A program made the translations under genes and the position numbers. From the NCBI GenBank assembly GCA_947495425.1, contig CANLYR010000002.1, forward strand, positions 62,001 through 126,000: a stretch of 64,000 bases of DNA. Direction: 5' to 3'. Shown here piece after piece: positions 10,151-18,515 of this stretch. How positions within the stretch are numbered: position 1 is the first letter of the stretch; every line of letters starts with the position of its first letter. The notes beneath the pieces were generated by a model. That model worked only from the letters and a program-made list of their open reading frames with translations. It had not been told where the DNA came from and did not search any database. Source of the DNA: an uncultured Aquimarina sp. (GTDB taxonomy: Bacteria; Bacteroidota; Bacteroidia; Flavobacteriales; Flavobacteriaceae).

Positions 10151-11149
10151 TTATTTTAAATGCTTCCAATACCAATGTACAGCTTCCTTTAGTCCTGATT
10201 TCATATCAAATTCTGGATTATAACCAAGAAACTTTTTCGCTTTATCTACTGAAGCCAATGAGTGTGGTACATCACCTTTGCGTTCAGGTCCAAATTTCAC
10301 ATCAACATTTGCAATTGCTGCATCATATTCTGACAAATATTCTTTTAATAACGTAGTTAGTTCACTCAATGTTGTACGCTCACCAAAGGCTGTATTATAA
10401 ACATTATTTGATGCCTCTGGATGATCAGACACCATGGCACACAAATTCATCTGAATTACATTGTCGATATATGTAAAATCTCGAGAAAATGAACCATCAC
10501 CATTAATAATTGGGGATTCGTGCTTCATAAACTGCATTACAAACTTCGGGATTACGGCTGCATATGCTCCATTAGGGTCCTGCTTACGGCCAAATACATT
10601 AAAATAACGTAATCCTATGGTATCCAAATTATACGTCTTCTTAAAATTATCCGCATATAATTCGTTAACATACTTAGTAATTGCATAGGGAGATAATGGC
10701 TTTCCAATTTTTTCTTCAACCTTAGGCAGTCCTTTAGAATCACCATATGTAGAAGAACTTGCTGCGTAGATAAAACGTTTCACATCTGCATCTCTCGAAG
10801 CAACCAGCATGTTAAGGAATCCACCAACATTAACATCATTGGTTGTTATAGGGTCGTTAATAGATCTTGGCACAGATCCCAAAGCAGCTTGATGTAATAC
10901 AAAATCTACTTCCTTGCATGCCTTAAGACAATCGTCGAGGTTTCTGATGTCACCTTCAATAAAAGTGAAATTTGGATGATCAGCTATTGACGAAAGATTT
11001 TTTTTATGTCCTGTCGCAAAATTATCAAATCCAACCACACGACTACCGATTTCAATAAGTGCTTCACAAAGATTAGATCCTATAAATCCGGCTGCACCAG
11101 TCACAAGTATTTTAGAAGAACGTACGTTTTCTAGTTGTTTTGTATTCAT
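10151..11149 (-). CDS. UDP-N-acetylglucosamine 4-epimerase, WbpP/TviC type (extended SDR)
   Basis: 332 residues. The NAD motif VTGAAGFIGSNLCEALIE lies near residues 16-33. The active-site Ser region is AASSSTYGDSKGLPK, and the YxxxK catalytic pair is in SPYAITKYVNELYADN near residue 153. The sequence LHQAALGSVPRSINDP followed by TTNDVNVGG is characteristic of the WbpP/TviC group, which interconverts UDP-GlcNAc and UDP-GalNAc. It is the first gene of the minus-strand polysaccharide operon, with a 249-nt upstream gap containing a GC palindrome. It supplies substrate to the adjacent dehydrogenase. Confidence 0.92.
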   Translation of the reverse strand: MNTKQLENVRSSKILVTGAAGFIGSNLCEALIEIGSRVVGFDNFATGHKKNLSSIADHPNFTFIEGDIRNLDDCLKACKEVDFVLHQAALGSVPRSINDPITTNDVNVGGFLNMLVASRDADVKRFIYAASSSTYGDSKGLPKVEEKIGKPLSPYAITKYVNELYADNFKKTYNLDTIGLRYFNVFGRKQDPNGAYAAVIPKFVMQFMKHESPIINGDGSFSRDFTYIDNVIQMNLCAMVSDHPEASNNVYNTAFGERTTLSELTTLLKEYLSEYDAAIANVDVKFGPERKGDVPHSLASVDKAKKFLGYNPEFDMKSGLKEAVHWYWKHLK

Positions 11150-11246
11150 AAATTTTTAACTCCCTGTTTTTTAATCCAAAAACCTATGAAATTATCATAG
11201 ATTGCGCGAAATTAAGATTTACTTACAGAACATACAACATCTGATA

Positions 11247-11263
11247 AGGGGGATTTTACCCCT
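11247..11263. promoter_or_regulatory. GC palindrome (AGGGG-n7-CCCCT) upstream of the polysaccharide operon
   Basis: In a very AT-rich 249-nt gap (11150-11398), the string AGGGG GATTTTA CCCCT forms a 5-bp dyad, about 100 nt upstream of the epimerase start on the minus strand. It could be a regulator operator or a leader hairpin. A loosely similar CCCC/TAAAAT/GGGG arrangement occurs at 18212-18251. No protein is identified that would bind it. The rest of the gap shows nothing else I can name. Confidence 0.35.
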
Positions 11264-11398
11264 ATTTACAATTCTTAATGACATGTTAACCTATAAAACC
11301 CTCATTTAAACTAAAATAAAAATTTAAATAATTGAAAATCAATAAATTAAATAAAAAAAATAATTTTATTAACTGTAACGTTTTTTTATGAGCGAAAG

Positions 11399-13405
11399 TT
11401 AATATTTTAACAATGCCAGTAGTTCTTCTTCAAATCGTTTTTTGGCCAAATACTGAGTTTCTAAATTAGCATCAAAAGGAATAGGAGTATCTAAACTAGC
11501 AACTCGTTTTACTGGTGCATCAAGAAATTCAAAACAATGTTCCATAAGTATTGCTGAAATATCTGAAGCGATACCTCCAAATAAACTATCTTCCTGAAGA
11601 ATGATTGCCTTCCCTGTTTTTTTAACTGATACACAGATGGTATCAACATCCAATGGCTGTAGCGTTCTTAAATCAATAAGATCGGCAGAAATCGATCGAT
11701 ATTTTTCTAATATATTGATAGCCCAATGCACGCCTAGTCCATAACTAATAATGGTAATATCCTCTCCTTGATAAATTTGAGTGGCTTTCCCAATTGGTAA
11801 AGTATAATATCCTTTAGGAACTTCCTGACGAATGCTTCTATACAAAGCTTTATGCTCAAAAAACAATACGGGGTTTGGGTCTTCAATTGCAGTTGCCAAT
11901 AAACCCTTTGCATCAAATGGAAATGCAGGATAAACAACTTTGAGCCCAGGTGTTTTGATAAACCAAGCTTCATTAGTCTGACTATGAAATGGTCCAGCCC
12001 CTACTCCAGCTCCGCATGGCATACGAATTACGACATCAGAGGATTGCCCCCAACGATAGTTTGATTTAGCTAACAGATTTACAATGGGATTGAATCCTGA
12101 AGAAACAAAATCTGCAAATTGCATTTCTATTATTGCTTTATAATCATTAATAGACAAACCATACCCTGTAGATACAATTCCAGATTCACAGATAGGCGTA
12201 TTTCTAACACGCTCTTTACCATATACATCAACAAAACCTTCGGTGATTTTAAATACTCCTCCATACGCTGCAATATCTTGCCCCATAATAATAAGATTTT
12301 CATATCGCTTCATAGATTCATCCAACCCTTCAGAGATCGCATCGATAAGTCTCAACTCGTGTGTATCAGCACTTGGTTTTATTTCTTTAAAATCAAAACT
12401 TTTAAATACATCGTTTAGTTCTTTATCTAATGCTACACGTATGGATTCCTCTTCATTTGCATTCTCCCAATGAGATTCTATTTCTGTCTTTAGAGCAGCT
12501 CTGTATTGAAGTTCTTCATCAACAGAAATTATTTTTTGATCAATCAGATACGCTTTATAATTTTCTATAGGGTCTTTGGCGCTCCAATAGTCCATCAATT
12601 CCTGAGGAACATATTTTGTTCCACTTGCCTCTTCATGGCCACGCATCCTAAAGGTTTTAAATTCTAGTAAGATTGGCCTGGGTTTTTTTCTAATACTGCT
12701 TACAAATTCGCGAACATGATGATATACATCTAGTATATTATTCCCTTCAATAATGTGTGATTCTATACCGTATCCAACACCTTTATCAGCAAGATTATTA
12801 CAATTATACTGTTCTTTGGTTGGAGTAGACAAGCCATATCCATTGTTCTCGATGCAAAACAAGATAGGCAAGCTCCATACCGATGCAATATTTAACGCTT
12901 CATGAAAATCACCTTCGCTGGTCCCACCTTCTCCGGTAAATACAGCTGTAGCCTTATTATTTCTCTTTAACAAATTACCCAGGGCAATCCCACAGGCTAT
13001 ACCCATCTGAGGTCCTAAGTGAGAAATCATTCCAATGATTTTATGCTCCTGTGTGCCAAAATGAAAAGAGCGATCACGACCATTGGTAAATCCATTTGCC
13101 TTGCCTTGCCATTGACTAAATAATCTATGCAATGGGACATTGCGTGTTGTAAACACCCCCAAGTTGCGATGCATTGGCAATATATATTCTTCATCACTTA
13201 AGGCTAATGTAATCCCTACTGATATTGCCTCTTGACCTATACCACTAAACCACTTTGATATTTTTCCTTGCCGTAACAACACTAACATCTTCTCTTCAAT
13301 AAGCCTGGGTATAAGCATTTTTTGGTAAAGAGAAGCCAGTATCTCATTACTGTATTCTTTACGATCAAAATCTAACTGCGATTTTTCGTTTGAAATATGA
13401 TTCAT
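11399..13405 (-). CDS. Fused 2-oxoacid dehydrogenase E1 (alpha + beta) subunit, branched-chain type
   Basis: 668 residues. The N-terminal half (1-~320) is E1-alpha: GITLALSDEEYILPMHRNLG, then the thiamine-diphosphate motif GEGGTSEGDFHEALN running to IENNGYGLSTP near residue 155-190. The C-terminal half (~345-668) is E1-beta: YGGVFKITEGFVDVYG, FADFVSSGFNPIVN and GYYTLPIGKATQIYQGEDIT. Such fusions are common in Bacteroidota and decarboxylate branched-chain 2-oxoacids or pyruvate with E2/E3 partners encoded elsewhere. It stands alone, without E2 or E3 beside it. The specific substrate is not certain; a branched-chain 2-oxoacid is the usual annotation. Confidence 0.88.
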   Translation of the reverse strand: MNHISNEKSQLDFDRKEYSNEILASLYQKMLIPRLIEEKMLVLLRQGKISKWFSGIGQEAISVGITLALSDEEYILPMHRNLGVFTTRNVPLHRLFSQWQGKANGFTNGRDRSFHFGTQEHKIIGMISHLGPQMGIACGIALGNLLKRNNKATAVFTGEGGTSEGDFHEALNIASVWSLPILFCIENNGYGLSTPTKEQYNCNNLADKGVGYGIESHIIEGNNILDVYHHVREFVSSIRKKPRPILLEFKTFRMRGHEEASGTKYVPQELMDYWSAKDPIENYKAYLIDQKIISVDEELQYRAALKTEIESHWENANEEESIRVALDKELNDVFKSFDFKEIKPSADTHELRLIDAISEGLDESMKRYENLIIMGQDIAAYGGVFKITEGFVDVYGKERVRNTPICESGIVSTGYGLSINDYKAIIEMQFADFVSSGFNPIVNLLAKSNYRWGQSSDVVIRMPCGAGVGAGPFHSQTNEAWFIKTPGLKVVYPAFPFDAKGLLATAIEDPNPVLFFEHKALYRSIRQEVPKGYYTLPIGKATQIYQGEDITIISYGLGVHWAINILEKYRSISADLIDLRTLQPLDVDTICVSVKKTGKAIILQEDSLFGGIASDISAILMEHCFEFLDAPVKRVASLDTPIPFDANLETQYLAKKRFEEELLALLKY

Positions 13406-13529
13406 AAAAGAAAATTTGTTACGTAAATGTAATTATTTTTATTTCAGAATGCATTGCATACTATTATTATTGTAAAGTAGTTGTTAATTTACCTAGAACA
13501 ATTCTATGAATTAGTTAAATTTACTATCT

Positions 13530-13690
13530 GAAGCGGTTTAAACTTTTTTGATTTAAGTAAAAAATAGTGGTTTTGTGTTCAGATGAAGTAATTTTTTAGT
13601 TGCATAGCAGAGCTACGGAAGTTAAAAATTGTGAAATATGGGCGCAAAAAGACATTTTTTTAGCAAATTGAAAAAAGTTTAAAACACTTC
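13530..13690. repeat. 161-bp imperfect palindrome with hairpin tip GCATAGC-AGA-GCTACGG
   Basis: The 419-nt gap 13406-13824 holds no gene. Its centre is an element whose left arm (13530-13608, 79 nt) and reverse-complemented right arm (13612-13690, 79 nt) align without gaps. By eye about 55 of 79 positions match, and 18 of the outermost 20. The outer ends read GAAGCGGTTTAAACTTTTTT and, on the other strand, GAAGTGTTTTAAACTTTTTT. The tip at 13602-13618 is shared with a second large palindrome at 33683-33801. It is probably a dispersed intergenic repeat or MITE-like relic. The remaining gap should contain the divergent promoters of the flanking genes. Confidence 0.6.
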
Positions 13691-13824
13691 TCTATTAAAG
13701 ATTCTGAATACAATACTAACTAAATTGATTAATTTTTTAAAGATGTTAACTTTTTTGAACGACTATGCACGGTTTTAAACCAAATACATCTATTTTAGTT
13801 CTTCAATATTAAGATATAGTACTA

Positions 13825-14775
13825 ATGAATAATATACCAAGTGTAGATTTATCTGATTTTTTGTCTGATGACCCATTACGCAAACAAAAATTTATTAATG
13901 AAATAGGGAAAGCTTATGAAGAAATAGGTTTTGTAGCATTAAAAAATCATTTTCTAAGCGATAAACTCGTAGAAAACTTATATCAAGAAGTAAAAGCATT
14001 CTTTGCGCTACCAACAGAAATTAAAGAGCATTATGAAATAGATGGGCTTGGTGGACAACGTGGGTATACATCTTTTGGTAAAGAACATGCCAAAGGCAAA
14101 AAAGAAGGAGATCTTAAAGAATTCTGGCACTTTGGACAAGAACCAGATACTGATGCTAATTTAATAGAAGAGTATCCTAAAAATGTACAGGTTGGAGAAC
14201 TTAAAGATTTCAACACAACAGGTATGGAAGCCTACAGAATGCTTGAAAAAACAGGTATTTATGTACTTAGAGCGCTTGCTATATATATAGGATTAGATGA
14301 AAATTATTTTGATCATTGGGCAAGTAATGGCAATAGTATTTTGCGCCCGATACATTATCCTCCTATCAAAGAGGAGCCTAAAGGAGCAGTTCGAGCGGGA
14401 GCTCATGGTGATATTAACTTAATAACACTTTTAATGGGAGCTTCTACTGGTGGTTTGCAAGTACAGCGCAAAGATGGAGAATGGATTGATGCCATACCAC
14501 AAGAAGATGAGCTGGTAATTAATGTGGGAGATATGCTAGAGCGTCATACCAACAACAAACTTCGATCCACAATACATCGCGTAGTAAATCCTCCAAAAGA
14601 GCAATGGGGAAAGCCAAGATACTCAATACCATTTTTTATGCATCCAAGAAGTGATATGAAATTAAATTGTCTTGAAGAATGCATTACTAATGACAACCCT
14701 AAACAGTATGATGATATTACTGCGGGAGAGTTTTTACATCAAAGACTTGTAGAAATTGGATTAATAAAAAAATAA
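13825..14775 (+). CDS. 2-oxoglutarate/Fe(II)-dependent oxygenase, isopenicillin-N-synthase-like
   Basis: 316 residues. The DIOX_N domain is at the start (IPSVDLSDFLSDDPLRKQKF, then EEIGFVALKNHFL). The C-terminal jelly roll carries the iron triad: HxD in GAHGDINLITLLMGAS near residue 193 and the distal His in RSTIHRVVNPP near residue 250. The 2-oxoglutarate-binding Arg is in PRYSIPFFMHP. All expected metal ligands are present, so it should be active. Substrate is unknown; bacterial members include ethylene-forming-like and secondary-metabolite oxygenases. It leads a plus-strand run with SUI1, DUF1835 and a nucleoside phosphorylase at 9, 15 and 1 nt spacings. Confidence 0.9.
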   Translation: MNNIPSVDLSDFLSDDPLRKQKFINEIGKAYEEIGFVALKNHFLSDKLVENLYQEVKAFFALPTEIKEHYEIDGLGGQRGYTSFGKEHAKGKKEGDLKEFWHFGQEPDTDANLIEEYPKNVQVGELKDFNTTGMEAYRMLEKTGIYVLRALAIYIGLDENYFDHWASNGNSILRPIHYPPIKEEPKGAVRAGAHGDINLITLLMGASTGGLQVQRKDGEWIDAIPQEDELVINVGDMLERHTNNKLRSTIHRVVNPPKEQWGKPRYSIPFFMHPRSDMKLNCLEECITNDNPKQYDDITAGEFLHQRLVEIGLIKK

Positions 14776-14784
14776 AATGCAGAT

Positions 14785-15114
14785 ATGGATTTGCAAGATC
14801 AATTAAAAAATCTATTTCCTGATCATAAAATTGAAGAGGAAGAAACTGTAAAAGAACCAGAAAATAAGATTTGGATGCAAGACGATCCTATTCTCTGTAA
14901 ATATGAAAAACGAAAAGGAAAGCCAATTACAATACTTGAAGGCTATACTGGTGCTGATAAAGATTTTAAAAAATTAGCCAAAGAACTTAAGACTCGTTTA
15001 AGTGTTGGTGGAAGCTTTAAAAATGACAGCATTATTATACAAGGGGACTATCGGGATCAAATCATGAAAATCCTCACAGAAAAAGGATTTAGCGTGAAAC
15101 GTGTTGGCGGATAA
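14785..15114 (+). CDS. SUI1/YciH-type translation initiation factor-like protein
   Basis: 109 residues, normal for bacterial YciH/eIF1 homologues. The SUI1 domain covers the C-terminal two thirds: KRKGKPITILEGYTGADKDF, KELKTRLSVGGSFKND and IIIQGDYRDQIMKILTEKGF, ending KRVGG. The GGSFKND and IQGD motifs are the family hallmarks. Bacterial members are thought to influence initiation fidelity, though the role is not settled. It starts 9 nt after the oxygenase and ends 15 nt before the DUF1835 gene, so it is probably co-transcribed with both. Confidence 0.92.
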   Translation: MDLQDQLKNLFPDHKIEEEETVKEPENKIWMQDDPILCKYEKRKGKPITILEGYTGADKDFKKLAKELKTRLSVGGSFKNDSIIIQGDYRDQIMKILTEKGFSVKRVGG

Positions 15115-15129
15115 TACATAATTTACATT

Positions 15130-16068
15130 TTGGGAAAAAACACTTTACACATTACCAACGGAGATAGTCTTACCTATCGGTTAAAAGACTTAAAACTTGC
15201 ACAAGGCGAGGTTATGACCTGGCGTGAAATGCTATGCGAGGGACCTACAGAAATTAATATCGAAACCGAAAGTTCAATCAAAAAACGAAAGACTTTCCTC
15301 AATAAATATTATAAAATTTCTCCAGAAGATTATGAAGAAAAATTTATTTCTGAACTTAAAAAACTCGATCAACTATCTGATTATAAAAACGTAGTACTTT
15401 GGTTTGAGTATGATCTATTTTGTCATGTCAATATGATGGCGGCCATTAATTTATTATTACACAAAGGAATTAATGACACACCTGTTTATCTGGTTTGTAG
15501 TGGTAGAATTGAACATGAAAAAAGACTTATGGGACTTGGCGAATTATCAGATCATCAGTTAAAAAATCATTATAAAAATAAAATACAATTAACCATTGAT
15601 GACTTGGAGCTTGCTCAATATATATGGACCTTATATTGCGAGTCAAATCCTAAAAAAATTGCCGGTCAGATTAAGAAAAATTCATCTTTTGAATATTTAT
15701 CTATATGCCTTAGAGCACATTTGCAACGTTTTCCAAACATGCTTACCGGACTCAATGTTTTAGAACATAATATTGTAGAAATGGTAGATAAATACCAAAT
15801 TAAAAATATTAAGCAGCTAATGGGATACGCACTTGAATATCAAGGGTATTATGGTTACGGAGATATGCAAATGAAACGTGTTATTGCCAGGCTTTTTCAA
15901 TTTCTTGATCAAACCAAAGACCAGTTAATTTTATCAGAACGTGGGAAATTAGCACTACAGCACAAAAAGAATTTTTATAACACACAAACATTGGATTGGT
16001 TCTATGGGGGAGTAAAGAAATATGATTACTTATACAATGATGAAACGCACTCACTTCTAAAATTATAA
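15130..16068 (+). CDS. DUF1835 domain-containing protein
   Basis: 312 residues. The N-terminal DUF1835 signature LHITNGDSLTYRLKDLKL begins within six residues of the start, then QGEVMTWREMLCEGP. The C-terminal part resembles the DUF3658-type helical region (ADYQ-free in detail, but containing MKRVIARLFQFL). The initiation codon is TTG: no ATG or GTG lies in frame between the preceding stop at 15112-15114 and the domain, and the first internal ATG would cut into the domain. Function is unknown for the family. It ends 1 nt before the phosphorylase start. Confidence 0.85.
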   Translation: MGKNTLHITNGDSLTYRLKDLKLAQGEVMTWREMLCEGPTEINIETESSIKKRKTFLNKYYKISPEDYEEKFISELKKLDQLSDYKNVVLWFEYDLFCHVNMMAAINLLLHKGINDTPVYLVCSGRIEHEKRLMGLGELSDHQLKNHYKNKIQLTIDDLELAQYIWTLYCESNPKKIAGQIKKNSSFEYLSICLRAHLQRFPNMLTGLNVLEHNIVEMVDKYQIKNIKQLMGYALEYQGYYGYGDMQMKRVIARLFQFLDQTKDQLILSERGKLALQHKKNFYNTQTLDWFYGGVKKYDYLYNDETHSLLKL

Positions 16069-16069
16069 T

Positions 16070-16954
16070 ATGGCTATAGCCAATTCTGAGCTCATTCTAA
16101 ATGAAGATGGTAGCATATATCATCTCAATCTTAAACCAGAACACCTTGCACATACTATAATCACAGTAGGTGATCCTGATCGTGTAGCACAAGTAACTCA
16201 GTATTTTGATCACGTAGAGTATACAATTCATAAGCGCGAATTTCATACACAAACAGGAATATACAAAGGTCATAGAATTACTGTAATTTCTACTGGTATT
16301 GGTACTGATAATATCGATATTGTACTCAATGAACTTGATGCTTTAGTCAATGTTAACTTAGAAACTCGTAAAATTAAAGAAAAACATACTGTGCTTACTA
16401 TTATTCGTATAGGAACCTCAGGAGCTATACAACCAGATATTCCTATTGATAGCTTTGTCATTTCTGAGATAGCCATTGGTTTTGATAATCTTTTACATTT
16501 TTATGATAGTAAACATGTGCAAGCACATAATATCGCAATAGCATTGATAAAACATTTAAATTGGGATCAAAACAAATCGGCCCCCTATGTTGTTAGTGCA
16601 AACCAAGAATTAAAAGCTGCTATGCAAAGCGATCAAACCCACAACGGATATACTGTAACTAATGTTGGGTTTTATGGCCCGCAAGGAAGAGTGATTAGGC
16701 TTGCATTACAAGATGATAACTTAAACAAAAAAATAGCTAAGTTTGAACACACAGGTAAAAAAATAACAAATTTAGAAATGGAAACTGCTGGCATCTATGG
16801 GATGGCAAAGCTTTTAGGGCATCGCGCTATATCTATGAATGTAATCTTAGCAAATAGAGCTACTGGCGAGTTTAGCCAAGACCCAAAAAAAGCAATAGAT
16901 AAACTGATAACATATTCACTTGATAAAATTATAAGTTACGAATGTAAACTATAA
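16070..16954 (+). CDS. Nucleoside phosphorylase (uridine-phosphorylase-like)
   Basis: 294 residues of the PNP/UDP family. HTIITVGDPDRVAQVTQYFD near residue 29 contributes phosphate binding, STGIGTDNIDIVLNELDAL is the conserved G-[TS]-x-N-like block, and IIRIGTSGAIQPDIP is the RxGT[SC]G phosphate loop. NLEMETAGIYGMAKLLGH holds the E-M-E ribose-binding motif. It would split nucleosides by phosphorolysis for pyrimidine or purine salvage in the cytoplasm. Base specificity is not certain from sequence. It is the fourth gene of the run from 13825. Confidence 0.9.
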   Translation: MAIANSELILNEDGSIYHLNLKPEHLAHTIITVGDPDRVAQVTQYFDHVEYTIHKREFHTQTGIYKGHRITVISTGIGTDNIDIVLNELDALVNVNLETRKIKEKHTVLTIIRIGTSGAIQPDIPIDSFVISEIAIGFDNLLHFYDSKHVQAHNIAIALIKHLNWDQNKSAPYVVSANQELKAAMQSDQTHNGYTVTNVGFYGPQGRVIRLALQDDNLNKKIAKFEHTGKKITNLEMETAGIYGMAKLLGHRAISMNVILANRATGEFSQDPKKAIDKLITYSLDKIISYECKL

Positions 16955-16983
16955 AAAAAGAAAGGATGGAAATTAATCCATCC
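16953..16983 (-). terminator. Intrinsic terminator for the minus-strand small gene at 17032-17178
   Basis: GGATGGA (16964-16970) pairs with TCCATCC (16977-16983) around a six-base loop. Read on the minus strand the stem is followed by TTTCTTTTTTT, the complement of 16953-16963, so the signal faces leftwards. It lies 48 nt past the stop of the small minus-strand ORF. It may also help end the plus-strand phosphorylase transcript, though the T-tract is on the wrong side for that. Confidence 0.6.
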
Positions 16984-17031
16984 AATCACACTCAATATAT
17001 AATAAATTATTTTCAACGTTTTATACTACTA

Positions 17032-17178
17032 TTAGCCAAATAATATTTTTAAGCTAATTAGAAGATTAGTACATAATAATACTGCAATAAAGACTACAAT
17101 TCCATTCTCGAGGTGATTATTTTTTAGCTTAGCAACTTTAACATCTACGTTTTTGTTATTTAAAAAGTTCTTTTTCAT
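17032..17178 (-). CDS. Small single-pass membrane protein (48 residues), unrecognised
   Basis: Start ATG at 17178, stop TAA at 17032. The N-terminus is Lys/Asn-rich (MKKNFLNNKNVDVKVAKLKN), followed by one hydrophobic segment (GIVVFIAVLLCTNLLISLKI, residues ~26-45) and LFG. I do not recognise a family. A TATATTTG box sits 67 nt upstream and a leftward terminator 48 nt downstream, which supports a real monocistronic transcript. It overlaps antisense the only available N-terminal extension of the plus-strand gene (17153 TTG), another reason to start that gene at 17330. Coding status is unproven. Confidence 0.5.
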   Translation of the reverse strand: MKKNFLNNKNVDVKVAKLKNNHLENGIVVFIAVLLCTNLLISLKILFG

Positions 17179-17244
17179 AGCAATATTATTTATTTTGGGG
17201 TTAAAACTATATCAAAATCATAATCTCCTGGAAGAATTATATTT

Positions 17245-17252
17245 CAAATATA
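17245..17252 (-). promoter_or_regulatory. Bacteroidota-type -7 box (TATATTTG, minus strand)
   Basis: The complement of CAAATATA at 17245-17252 fits the TAnnTTTG -7 consensus of the Bacteroidota primary sigma factor, about 67 nt upstream of the small minus-strand ORF. No clear TTTG -33 element is seen at the expected distance, so this is moderate support only. Confidence 0.35.
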
Positions 17253-17329
17253 CACAAAATAAAATCATATCATCGTTAAAAAACAATAATAATCGATTAA
17301 ATACACTATTTTTTAACACTTATAGCATT

Positions 17330-18181
17330 ATGTATACAATTAGAATAGGGGGCGTCCCTGAGCATTTTAATCTACCTTGGCATCTGGCTATTGAAGACAG
17401 AAGCTTTTCAAAAGAGAATATAACATTAAAATGGAGAGACTATCCAGGAGGAACTGGTGCTATGTGCGAAGCATTAAGAAAGAGTGATATTGACATAGCA
17501 ATAATTCTAACCGAGGGCATTATAAAAGATATTATTGCCGACAATCCATGCAAAATTGTTCAGGCTTATATTCAATCTCCGTTAATTTGGGGGATTCATG
17601 TTGCCGAAACCTCTAACTATACTAACTATTCTCAATTGAAAAATACCACAGCAGCTATAAGCCGGTATGGATCTGGATCACATTTAATGGCGTATGTACA
17701 TGCACAAAATCAAGGGTGGCCAACTTCAGACCTTACATTTAAGGTAGTAAAGAATCTCGATGGAGCAGTAGAAGCCTTAACTCATGGAAAAGCTGATTAT
17801 TTTATGTGGGAACGCTTTACTACAAAACCTTTGGTGGACAATAAAACTTTTAGAAGATTAACAGACTGCCCTACTCCATGGCCTTGTTTTGTGGTTGCGG
17901 TAAGAGAAGAAGTATTGGCTAGTAAAAAAGAGCAGGTAAAGACTATTCTAGATATTATCAACACGACCACTTCTGACTTCAAATCAATCCCTAGTATTGA
18001 TAAGACTTTAGCGCATAGGTATAATCAAAAACTCGAAGATATTCAAAAATGGTTAACTCATACCGAATGGAGTCAATCTCAGATGGAGACACAAATCCTT
18101 TCAGAGGTGCAGAATCAATTGTATTCATTAGATATTATTGACAAAAAACTTTCTCCAGAAGAATTTATAGTTACATTATAG
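17330..18181 (+). CDS. Periplasmic-binding-like (type 2) substrate-binding domain protein
   Basis: 283 residues from the ATG at 17330. It opens with MYTIRIGGVPEHFNLPWHLA, the conserved start of this family. Further blocks are WRDYPGGTGAMCEALRKSD, CKIVQAYIQSPLIWGIHVAE and ISRYGSGSHLMAYVHAQ. The fold resembles NitT/TauT-type solute-binding proteins, yet from this start there is no signal peptide, so it may be cytoplasmic. The frame is open back to a TTG at 17153, which would add a hydrophobic leader of 59 residues; I prefer 17330 because the domain begins there and a minus-strand gene with its own terminator covers the extension. No permease gene lies nearby. Ligand unknown. Confidence 0.75.
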   Translation: MYTIRIGGVPEHFNLPWHLAIEDRSFSKENITLKWRDYPGGTGAMCEALRKSDIDIAIILTEGIIKDIIADNPCKIVQAYIQSPLIWGIHVAETSNYTNYSQLKNTTAAISRYGSGSHLMAYVHAQNQGWPTSDLTFKVVKNLDGAVEALTHGKADYFMWERFTTKPLVDNKTFRRLTDCPTPWPCFVVAVREEVLASKKEQVKTILDIINTTTSDFKSIPSIDKTLAHRYNQKLEDIQKWLTHTEWSQSQMETQILSEVQNQLYSLDIIDKKLSPEEFIVTL

Positions 18182-18190
18182 TATACAATT

Positions 18191-18251
18191 ATACCAGTTC
18201 TGGTATTAGCCCCCCTAAAATTTTTATAATTTAAAAATTTATAGGTAGGGG
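18191..18251. terminator. Two adjacent hairpins after the binding-protein gene
   Basis: Just past the stop at 18181, ATACCAG (18191-18197) and CTGGTAT (18200-18206) form a perfect 7-bp stem. Next, CCCCTA (18212-18217) pairs with TAGGGG (18246-18251) and inside it AAATTTTTA pairs with TAAAAATTT. There is no strong T-tract, so termination is a guess. The rest of the 334-nt gap to 18515 holds a promoter box at 18403 and no other gene I can support. Confidence 0.45.
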
Positions 18252-18379
18252 TTATTAACAATCAAACGTTATTAACATAGAGAATAATTTAAAAAATTAA
18301 GATAAAAAATATGATATATTACATGTAATCATCTTAATTTTTTAAAACACTTAATAATTAAACTCCTATAAAACAAGGA

Positions 18380-18410
18380 CTTGGATAATTCAAAAATTTT
18401 TGTATTTTTG
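18380..18410 (+). promoter_or_regulatory. Bacteroidota promoter (CTTG-19-TATTTTTG)
   Basis: TATTTTTG at 18403-18410 matches the TAnnTTTG -7 consensus exactly, with CTTG (three of four bases of TTTG) 19 nt upstream at 18380. It would drive the 55-residue gene at 18516 with a leader of roughly 100 nt. Confidence 0.5.
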
Positions 18411-18515
18411 CAAAGCCTACCCCATGAACGATATTAATTAATTATTAACATACACAAGCAACCATTTTAACTTTAGTGCATCTAATAATTAACTACAACG
18501 AATAACAAATCTATT

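Noticed and set aside
17153-17329. 59-residue hydrophobic N-terminal extension of the binding-protein gene
   Set aside because: It needs a TTG start, lies outside the conserved domain, and overlaps a minus-strand gene with its own promoter box and terminator.
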